Position numbers and translations under genes: made by a program | The notes under the pieces: model-generated | The model's database searches: none | Told to the model about the DNA's origin: nothing | Seen by the model: only the letters and a program-made list of their open reading frames with translations | In this document: in pieces, positions 12,113 through 20,436 of the stretch | Position numbering within the stretch: the first letter of the stretch is position 1 | How the letters are laid out: the number at the start of each line of letters is the position of its first letter | Source: Cotesia glomerata | Taxonomy: Eukaryota > Arthropoda > Insecta > Hymenoptera > Braconidae | Direction of reading: 5' to 3' | Length of the DNA stretch: 64,000 nucleotides | Assembly: GCF_020080835.1 (NCBI RefSeq) | Contig: NC_058164.1 | Location: 17,044,688-17,108,687 of the forward strand

Positions 12113-12294
12113 TTGATGAGCCAAGGGGGTCGTATACCCGGCTCATCAATTTTACTACTTCTCATTATTAATTAAATTTTGATAATTCAATTGTTTATAA
12201 TAATTTGCTCAATAATAATTAATTATTTTAATTGATTTGATTCGTTAGCATTGTGAGCATTCCTCTTGGGGGATTTTATACCCGAGGAATGTTC
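12113..12294. other. Two hairpins with a common loop and different stems
   Basis: Hairpin 1 (12113-12149): stem TTGATGAGCC/GGCTCATCAA (10 bp), loop AAGGGGGTCGTATACCC. Hairpin 2 (12255-12294): stem GAGCATTCCTC/GAGGAATGTTC (11 bp, one G-T), loop TTGGGGGATTTTATACCC. The loops share GGGGG, 3-4 bases, TATACCC. The stems are unrelated in sequence but both fully paired. Mirrored in the right arm at about 24627-24666 and 24772-24808. Confidence 0.85.
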
Positions 12295-13163
12295 TAGACC
12301 TTTTGGGTTTGGAAGTCGTGAGTAATTAAATTATTAATTTGGCAGGTTAATAATTATTAACGTCTTAGATTGGCTTAAATAAACTTATTTTTACTAATAA
12401 AATATTAATAGTAATTTCTGAACATCGAGAAAAATTTCAGTAGTCAATCTCACGAATTTTAGTCAACGTCCGTTAAATTTTTCAACTTAATCAGTACCCA
12501 AGGTCAAAACGATAAAATACTAACGAATATTTGGCGTCCGTTTTAAGTATGGAATTTCATGTTAATTAATTTTACTGGATAATTTACGGTGAACAATTGA
12601 ATTATTATTTAACAATATTGTCGCAAAAGCGTCAATTACATTACGGCGCATTAACACTGAGATACCCGTAGAAATTCTTTGGTGATTAATTTTTGATACT
12701 GAGTGAAAATAATATAATTAATTATTTAATCCGGAAATTTCTACGTGGTTATTAAATAAATTTATTGAACTAATGTTCAGGAATTCGTTAAATAAATTTA
12801 ATTCGTCATTTGTTGAAAATTCTTGTAAAGTGGTTATTAACGTGGATTAAGTCCAAGAGATTATAGTTAGAATTATAGGATAAAATTTCTTAAGGAATTA
12901 TTTAATTACCACGGTTGAATATTAAAAGCGAAATTTGATTTAGAATAATTTTATGTGTAGGATTCAGTCCAAGTTTTAAAGTGTTATGACGCAGATTTTA
13001 CTTTTTGTATTTGAGTATTTTAGTTAATTATTTGAAAATTAATAGAAACAATTATTGTTATTAGTCCGGCGATTATTATTTAATTTTTGTAATTTTATAT
13101 TATTATTACCGAAGGTATGATTAAATTGTAAAAGAAATTAAAAGACTGGCAAAATTATTCTAA

Positions 13164-13870
13164 GTCCCGAGGACAATTTAGTATGGAAAATCAACGAATG
13201 GATATAAAATGAAAGAAATGACGATTATTATTTTAGTAAGAAATAAATTAGGTAAGCGAAGATTTTATAAGTCCCGAGGACAATTTAGTATGGAAAATCA
13301 ACGAATGGATATAAAATGAAAGAAATGACGATTATTATTTTAGTAAGAAATAAATTAGGTAAGCGAAGATTTTATAAGTCCCGAGGATAATTTAGTATGG
13401 AAAATCAACGAATGGATATAAAATGAAAGAAATGACGATTATTATTTTTGTAAGAAATAAATTAGGTAAGCGAAGATTTTATAAGGCCTGAGGACAATTT
13501 AGTATGGAAAATCTACGAATGGATATAAAATGAAAGAAATGACGATTATTATTTTAGTAAGAAATAAATTAGGTAAGCGAAGATTTTATAAGGCCTGAGG
13601 ACAATTTAGTATGGAAAATCAACGAATGGATATAAAATGAAAGAAATGACGATTATTATTTTAGTAAGAAATAAATTAGGTAAGCGAAGATTTTATAAGT
13701 CCCGAGGACAATTTAGTATGGAAAATCAACGAATGGATATAAAATGAAAGAAATGACGATTATTATTTTTGTAAGAAATAAATTAGGTAAGCGAAGATTT
13801 TATAAGTCCTGAGGACAATTTAGTATGGAAAATCTACGAATGGATATATAATGAAAGAAATTGCGATTAA
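13164..13870. repeat. 107-bp tandem repeat, about 6.5 copies
   Basis: Unit starts fall at 13164, 13271, 13378, 13485, 13592, 13699 and 13806, exactly 107 bp apart. Each begins G(T/G)CC(C/T)GAGGA and contains GGAAAATC.ACGAATGG and AAATTAGGTAAGCGAAG. Diverged partial units follow to about 14030. Variants (GTCCCGAGG, GGCCTGAGG) alternate in blocks, which suggests multi-unit duplication. Mirrored at about 23080-23765. Confidence 0.95.
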
Positions 13871-14304
13871 AATAATAAAGAATTATGAATTTGACGAAAC
13901 GAATAGATAGAGAATGAAGGAAATTACGATTAAAATAATAAAGAATTAAGTTTCGAAAATAAAAACTTAGAATTTGGCGAGACGAATGGATAGAGAATGA
14001 AGGAAATTACGATTAAAATAATAAATATTTATTTTTAAATGCTAGTTCGCGGACACCGGACAGGTGTCTAAAACGACCCTTCCGGTTCGTTACAAAAGAG
14101 TTGGGAGAAAAATGATAAACGCCAAAATTTGGCTCGATAAAGCAAGCAATTCTTTCTCGGGAGAATTACTCGGTCGAATACTCTTCACCAAGTAATTCCA
14201 GAGGATGATACTCTACCTGGAGTCTGACCAAGGCCCAGGTAAGTATCGTGAACCGACCGGATGAAAGTGCTGACTTGACCATGTAGGGGAAATTTGGCCA
14301 CCGC

Positions 14305-14463
14305 GTAGCCGGAAAGGGTTGCTTTCCAAGCACCCGAACGGGATTAGGGGTGAGTAGGGCCTGAAAGGGTTGCTTTCCAAGCACCCAAACGGGATTAGGG
14401 GTAAGTGTAGCCGGAAAGAGTTGCTTTCCAAGCACCCAAACGGGATTAGGGGTAAGTAGGGCC
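14305..14463. repeat. 51-bp triplicate with hairpins
   Basis: Three units of 51 bp, with GGAAAG or TGAAAG at 14311, 14362 and 14413. Each has GGAAAG-GGTTG-CTTTCC, a 6-bp stem with a 5-base loop, followed by CACCC.AACGGGATTAGGGG. The frames on the minus strand stay open because 51 is a multiple of three. The repeated translation (VLGKQ type) is not taken as a gene. Mirrored at about 22460-22620. Confidence 0.9.
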
Positions 14464-14934
14464 GCGACTGAGGGTGTATCCATCGGTAGGATTACCACTT
14501 TGTAAAGATAGTAGACAGAGTTTAGCCACCAGGTGGCACAGAAAACGGGAAAAGAAACGATGTGTGCGGGTTATGTGTAAATGTTTATACAAAGTTTGTA
14601 CATATTATCACTTAAGCTTTTGATATTTGTTGTTCTAATGTATTGATTATATTGTTTAATTTGCTTATATTGTTTATATCGTTTATTAATGATCAGGCCA
14701 ATAAAGAGGTTTCCTTTTTTTGATTTATTTAAACATGAAGGGTTTTGTTTATATTTTGTTATTGATAATGTAATCCCCGTTTATGACCCTGGACTCCGGC
14801 GAGCAAATTTCGAGCCGGGGACAAATTAGATTTTTATACTTTTGAAAACGTGGACGTGTTCGGTGAACAAGGCCCAGTAGCGATTAACTCGCTCCTGGGG
14901 GACTCCCAAATTCAAGAGACGCACCTGTCCACCG

Positions 14935-15123
14935 CTAGTTCCCGCAAAAATCGAACCGCCAATAGAAAATCAGCCTCTCGATCACGCCATGAATCAACCG
15001 CTTTATTGGCTGATCGCTCCCACTAGACATGCGCAATAGCCTTCTTCCCCAACTCAACGAGGAAGAAGACGAACTATTGTTATTATCTTTCGCTTCCACG
15101 CTTTCGTTGCAACAAGTCGCCAT
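14935..15123 (-). CDS. Small ORF inside the insertion (doubtful)
   Basis: A 62-codon ATG-initiated frame beginning MATCCNESVEAKDNNN, with a serine run, present unchanged in both arms (also 21797-21985, plus). No domain is recognised. Conservation between arms only reflects the recent duplication, so it is not evidence of selection. Confidence 0.2.
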   Translation of the reverse strand: MATCCNESVEAKDNNNSSSSSSLSWGRRLLRMSSGSDQPIKRLIHGVIERLIFYWRFDFCGN

Positions 15124-15736
15124 TAATTCCGCTTTACTTTCGCTTATTGTTAATTAACCGCATTTCGCTATTTTTATAATTTAAATTGCTTAAATTAACC
15201 GCTAATAATTCGCTCTAATTTGTTACAGATAAATTGTGTTATTTGTGCATTTATTTCACCGTTTTTACAGTGCTGGCAGAGTGTTCACCCACGTGTCAAC
15301 CGGTATCGCTTGTGCTAAACACGCTGTGTATTATAAATCCGCTTTTATTTAAACAATCCGCTATTTAACATATTAAATATAACTTGTATTTAGTGTAAAT
15401 AAATTTATAGTGTTAATTTTGATAATTATTTACGCGTTTTAATTGAGATATCCAGACCTTAACCTGATCCCCGCTTTTCCGCTCTTTCAACATTTTTCAT
15501 GGACGTTACAGTGTAATTAAAGAATTGGTAATTTTGGAAGTGTCATACAATTTTAATTGCAAGCTAATGACTGAAGATTTATAAATTGGAAGTTAATCTA
15601 ATGTTTTCTTGAATTAAATCTTGTTAAATAATTTTATAAATAATAAAAATAAAGTAGAGTCAGGGTGTGTGTTTGAAGACGCGTGGGTTATGTGTGTGAA
15701 GATCGAGCGGGATATATGTGTGTGAGTGTACGCGTT

Positions 15737-16132
15737 CTCTGCTTGTTGATGAATTGCCGAGTAGAGTAACTCGTACATTCCTAGAAGCCGTTGTATAGAC
15801 GCCAAGTGGGGTACAGCGGCAGTAAGTTAGAAACTGCGGTATAGACGCTCCATAAGAGGGTACCGTCAGGATTAAGAATTTTTTTAACGATCTCTACTTG
15901 TTGATGAATTGCCGAGTAGAGTGATTAATACACTTTAGAATCCGTTGTATAGACGCCAATTAGGGTACAGCGGTAGTAAGTTAGAAACCGCAGTATAGAC
16001 GCTCCGTATAAGGGTACTGTAGGATTTTGAATTTTTTTTGGACGACCCCTACTTGTTGATGAATTGCCGAGTAGGGTTATCGAGTCTTGGTGCGACGTTT
16101 TCTACTTGTTGATGAATTGCCGAGTAGAGGAC
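15737..16132. other. Cluster of eight hairpins with compensatory stem changes
   Basis: Type I, four copies: 15737-15766, 15892-15921, 16047-16076 and 16100-16129. Each is a 7-bp stem around the constant 16-base loop TGTTGATGAATTGCCG. Stems read CTCTGCT/AGTAGAG, CTCTACT/AGTAGAG, CCCTACT/AGTAGGG and TTCTACT/AGTAGAG; the T-A pair becomes C-G in the third, and the fourth extends to 10 bp. Type II, four copies starting near 15787, 15834, 15942 and 15988, open with the loop word TATAGACGC. Their stems are CCGTTGTA/TACAGCGG (twice), CTGCGGTA/TACCG(T)CAG and CCGCAGTA/TACTG..GG. Mirrored at about 20785-21180. This looks like a structured RNA or DNA domain. Confidence 0.85.
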
Positions 16133-16482
16133 TAGCACTGAGTTGAGGCGACGGTTTGAGCCCGAAATCCTCCGGTAGTTATAAGCGGTAGTGTTAAGTT
16201 AGTTGTAAGTGAGTGGTGTACGTGCAAGGGCACGAGTTGTTATTCTATTTTGTTGTTAAATAAATACCGGTCATTTTTGTTAAATAAAAATTTATTTCTT
16301 TCAGATCACCTTCCTCCACTCTCTCTCCCTGTAGATTATAAGCTCAGCTCTGGTTTCCGGTTCCAGGAACCGAGATACAAAATCCTGGTGGTGCCCTTGT
16401 TAATTTAGAATCATTTATTTATTATATTGCTTTTATTTAGATTAATAAAGGGGCCAATGAACAGGCATAAACACCCGTTACA

Positions 16483-16907
16483 ATGTAATAACCATCCTCT
16501 CCACGGAAAAACATCAAATGGTACTGAAGAGCATCGTATGCACGATGCGTTTCACTAATCCGTATTAATTTATTGTCTATACTGTAAAGAATTATATCTC
16601 TTTTTTCGAAATCCTGACCGACAATAACAACTGCTACTTCATTAGTTTGAGGAACATTGAAACGACCCTTGTGCTGACCTTGCGGTTTTCTATCGGCATT
16701 AATTACAACCTTGAACTCTTTTTGGTTTCTAGGAACTGAATCGATAGCGGCCTTGAAATCCAAAATATATTTATTATTTTTATGAAGCGACTTCTGTAGT
16801 TGGATAACTAATTCGGGTTTAACACCAGGAGTAATCCCACAACGGATTTCACTCTCACGTTTATCATCTCCAAGAAAGTACAACTGAAGAAAAGAAGGAT
16901 GCTGATG
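16483..16907 (-). pseudogene. Helitron N-terminal region, left copy, truncated
   Basis: Only the C-terminal ~140 codons of the Helitron N-terminal domain remain (LYFLGDDKRESEIRCG to FFRGEDGYY). At 16907 coding sequence stops in CATCAGCATC and is fused to a remnant of the 15-bp minisatellite. It equals 20011-20436 in the right arm except for single changes such as VIVGQDF against VIVSQDF. The apparent ending of the frame at 16437 lies in the insertion. Confidence 0.9.
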
Positions 16908-17830
16908 TTACCGTTGCTATAGCTACCGTTGTCATGGATACCGTTGCCATGGTTACCGTTGCTATAACAACTGTTAACATACATAAATTGTAATAACAAA
17001 TTCGGTTGTAAACTAAATTCAGAGGAATGATTAGAATAAAAGTAGAAAGTTACTATATATTAATATTCCATACAATTATTATTCAACAGTATTATTCTAT
17101 ACAATGTTAGGCAAATACATCGATTTTTATCGATTGATTGTTGGGACAGTAGGAATTCATAATCATACTTTTTTTAAGAAAGAATAGCTAAATCATTAAT
17201 AACTGAAATAGCTAATATGTATTGGAATGATAATAAAGGATGAACTCCATTATATCATAAAACAGATAAATGTAACATAAATATTAATGTTGATATTGTT
17301 AAATGATTATACTGATTTTAATGATTAAAATTAAAATGGTAAATTTTGTTTGATGTATCTTCTCCAAAATTTCACAATATCGTTAAATTATTATAAAAAA
17401 AAGTAGATTTAAGATAATTATTAATAAAATGAATAATAATAAATATATTTTTTAATACCACTTAATTTGTGATGAATTTCTTAATAATAAAGATTAAAAA
17501 TATTCATTTTTATATTTATAAGCACAAATAAATCTATTTATTACCTTATCGATGTTAATTTTCAGTAAAATTGATATAATAACATTGTTATTTATATTCC
17601 CAATTACTATGTGATTAATTCCATAATCTTGATCACTAAAATTCATATTTTATAAAAAAATGGCGCTAAGATAAGAAATAATCATCTGAATTACCAATCT
17701 TAATAACGTTATTGGAGTTGGCGCTTAGACAAAAGAATAATAACATATTCATTCATGTAATTTATAAACAAATTCAGAGCTGTCAAAACAATTGTTTCAT
17801 AGATAAAAGAAGATATCAAATTTTAATTAA
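16908..17830. repeat. Diverged inverted copy of the N1 Helitron body
   Basis: Read in reverse complement this matches 6418-7330: TTAGTCTAAGCGCCAAC-type blocks, AATAACGTTATTAAGATTG, the CATCGATAA...AATAAAT blocks, then a worn stretch of the minisatellite at 16908-16972. It lacks the terminal ~110 bp of N1, including the CTRR end. It forms the left half of the palindrome centre. No gene is visible. Confidence 0.8.
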
Positions 17831-18129
17831 TTATCTAAAAATATATAAGTTATAACTTTAAATAATTTAATTTAATTCAATTGTGTTATTGGTGAGTTTT
17901 GTTGATATTGCTCTAATTTGTTATAAATTAAATTTACTTCCGTTGTGTTGGTGAGTTTTTATGACATTTTTAATTTCCATTAATTTTTTAATGCTTTTTT
18001 TAAATTCATATTTTCATTTTATTAACGATATTTTCTTTATATTGATTAAAATTTTTATATTTTTTAAATTTAGGATAAGATTCAATTATATTGAAAATTT
18101 TTATTTATAATATTTAAAAAATTTTCATT

Positions 18130-18650
18130 ATGAACGTAGAATATATTTTAATAGGTGGGCATTATATGCCTTTTCGAATTGTCGAGATTTTAGGCGACGG
18201 AGCGTGTTTATTCTCTACTTTGTCCCTACTGATATACGGCAACGTATCGAAGGCTGACGAAATTCGAAAAGAAATTGTTAAACATGTATCAAAAAATTGG
18301 ACAAGATTTTAATTCGTCACACAAATGCCATCTGGCACCCCTTATGATACTCAAGGTATTTACTGTACAGAAATGTCTAAGCATAACACGTATGGGTCCA
18401 TTTGCGAAATTATGGCAGCTGCAGAATTATTTCCTTATCAATTTCAAGTGTATCAAGGTGGCTCAAGGCGGCTGCCTCATGGCTTTCGTTGGAGAAGCGA
18501 CACAGGGTATAAAAAGACTACGATTTAAGGGAAATTTTAATAACGGTCATTTCGATGCTTTGATTGATTTTGTCGAGTCAATGCATGGTGGTAATGTTCA
18601 TGTAAGTAGTGACAATAATATGCAAAAAAGTAAAGAAAATCTTTCATTCT
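18130..18650 (+). pseudogene. Helitron-borne OTU cysteine protease domain
   Basis: OTU proteases cleave ubiquitin-type linkages and are fused to many animal Helitron proteins. The start MNVEY at 18130 leads to the catalytic GDGACLFSTLS (Asp-Gly-x-Cys), a helical IRKEIVKHVSKNW, then MPSGTPY and EMSKHNTYGSICEIMAAAELF. The last part, AFVGEATQGIKRLRF with catalytic His in NNGHFDALI, is in another register. One in-frame TAA at 18310-18312 and one frameshift near 18460-18475 break it. Only this arm contains it; the left arm was lost beyond 16907. It is followed by a MITE and then by the rest of the Helitron protein. Confidence 0.85.
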
Positions 18651-18652
18651 TA

Positions 18653-19180
18653 CCCGCATGAAAATACTATATATCGTTAAAAATATATTATACAATATAT
18701 TGCATATAAGTGATGAATAAATGGCGGCAAAATTGTCTATATTGAAAAGTATAACTTTATTCTATATATGGAACCATGTATTTTAAATAATATATTCATT
18801 AATATATGGTGATCCATATATTGTTTAGTATATATTATCTGCTATATTACCAAATACATAAAAACCATATATAATATATCATGTACAATATATAAAGAAT
18901 ATATGTGACACCATATATTTATCGATACATTATTTTAAGTATAAGGTATCATTATATAAAAAGTGATACCGATACACGTATGGATCGTGCATACATGAAG
19001 CAAATATATTGATGAATATATGGTTTATACATGAAAATGATATATTTATTTACAATATATTTTTTTATATCATTGTGGCAAATCTATAGATATGATTTTA
19101 TATATCGTTCCATATATCACATTATAATAATAATATATTTAATCATATATTTTGAAACATATAAACCTTTTCCAAGCGGG
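18653..19180. mobile_element. MITE inserted in the Helitron coding sequence
   Basis: A 528-bp AT-rich element with imperfect terminal inverted repeats (CCCGCATGAAAA at left, CCCGCTTGGAAAA as reverse complement at right). It is flanked by TA at 18651-18652 and 19181-19182. Removing it together with one TA joins NLSFL to VSQTNENVS in one register. The TA target duplication suggests a Tc1/mariner-type source. Inside are many ATATAT-based words and no ORF. Confidence 0.75.
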
Positions 19181-19182
19181 TA

Positions 19183-20436
19183 GTGTCTCAGACTAACGAA
19201 AATGTGTCAGTGGCAGTTTCACAGCCTCAATCAATTTCTAACATTAATTTATCAAATTTGAATTTAAATAGTGATGATAATGTGCAACAAAATGATAAAA
19301 ATGTATCATTTTCAGTATCTCAGCCTCAAGAAAATGTGTCAGTGGAAGTTTTACAGTCTCAATCAATATCTTAAATTAATTTATCAGGTTCAAGTGAATC
19401 TATTAGTGATAATGTAATACCTCTTCAACCAAATAGAGGAAAAAAAAGGAGGAAACGATTTACAAATGCAATTAGGAATAAACAATTGAGACAAGCTGCT
19501 TCAAAATATACTAAATTTCATCCTGAAGTAAATAGAGAAGCTGTAAAAAGGTACGTTTCTCAAAACCAACATGTTAATCAGGCAGCTGTAGTTAAATACA
19601 ACCAAAAAAGGTTACAAATTAAACTAGCACCTTGGCAATCTAAGACTTTGTCTGGCTTTCACTATAAAACGAACATCGATTATGGAAATGATAAAATTGT
19701 AAACATCGGAAAACGATTACCGTGTATTTATTGTCGTGCTTTAAAATGGATGGATGAACCTCCAGAAATGTGCTGCAGTGGTGGTCAAGTCCAGCTTCCT
19801 ACAATTGAGCCCTACCCTAAACCTTTGTACAGTCTCCTTATCCATCAAGACCCGCTTTCAGAACATTTTCTTTCCACGATTCGAAAGTATAACGGATGTT
19901 TTCAGATGACGTCATTCGGAGCAAAAGAAGTGAAGGAGGAAAATTATATGCCAACATTTAAAATTCAGGGGCAAGTGTACCACAGACTAGGTAGCCTTAT
20001 GGCTGAACCTCATCAGCATCCTTCTTTTCTTCAGTTGTACTTTCTTGGGGATGATAAACGTGAGAGTGAAATCCGTTGTGGAATTACTCCTGGTGTTAAA
20101 CCCGAATTAGTTATCCAACTACAGAAGTCGCTTCATAAAAATAATAAATATATTTTGGATTTCAAGGCCGCTATCGATTCAGTTCCTAGAAACCAAAAAG
20201 AGTTCAAGGTTGTAATTAATGCCGATAGAAAACCGCAAGGTCAGCACAAGGGTCGTTTCAATGTTCCTCAAACTAATGAAGTAGCAGTTGTTATTGTCAG
20301 TCAGGATTTCGAAAAAAGAGATATAATTCTTTACAGTATAGACAATAAATTAATACGGATTAGTGAAACGCATCGTGCATACGATGCTCTTCAGTACCAT
20401 TTGATGTTTTTCCGTGGAGAGGATGGTTATTACATT
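19183..20436 (+). pseudogene. Helitron N-terminal domain, right copy
   Basis: This is the region between OTU and Rep. A serine/glutamine/asparagine-rich linker with repeated VSQPQ words (19183-19440) leads to a basic stretch RGKKRRKRF and then QAASKYTKFHPEVN. A cysteine cluster (CIYCRALKWMDEPPEMCC) and the Helitron N-domain signature GQVYHRLGSL...LQLYFLGD follow, ending at FFRGEDGYY. One TAA at 19372-19374 interrupts the linker, and the frame continues in the same register after it. The coding sequence is then split by the 4.57-kb insertion. The C-terminal residues VTGVYACSL at the end of the open frame belong to the insertion. Confidence 0.9.

Larger units (their letters stand above)
11910..16482. 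mobile_element. 4.57-kb non-coding insertion in the Helitron, left copy
   Basis: It splits the Helitron coding sequence between GEDGYY and INIPKRD, which join perfectly when it is removed. On the strand read 5' to 3' in Helitron sense it starts TGTAACGGGTGTT and ends CAGTGCGCA. TG...CA ends and an AATAAA-rich start recall LTR-type elements, but I find no 4-6 bp target duplication; at most CAT flanks both ends. No terminal inverted repeats and no protein domain are visible. It contains four kinds of repeated structure, listed separately. The identical site in both arms shows that insertion came before the inverted duplication. It could be a giant solo LTR or a non-autonomous element of unknown class. 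Confidence 0.75.
7985..16907. repeat. Left arm of the giant Helitron inverted repeat
   Basis: This 8.9-kb arm is the reverse complement of 20011-28956 with only scattered differences: a few amino-acid changes over about 1,250 codons, single-base homopolymer changes and one replaced patch at about 10530-10572. The inner break is abrupt at CATCAGCATC (16907 here, 20011 on the right), inside the Helitron N-terminal coding region. The outer end is the Helitron 3' terminus. Confidence 0.93.

Noticed and set aside
15891..15925. Hammerhead ribozyme (TTGATGA word)
   Set aside because: The GAAA box and the three-stem layout are missing.
15737..16132. CRISPR-like array (repeated 16-base word with spacers)
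   Set aside because: Eukaryotic context, only four repeats, irregular spacing, and the intervening sequence is itself repeated hairpins.
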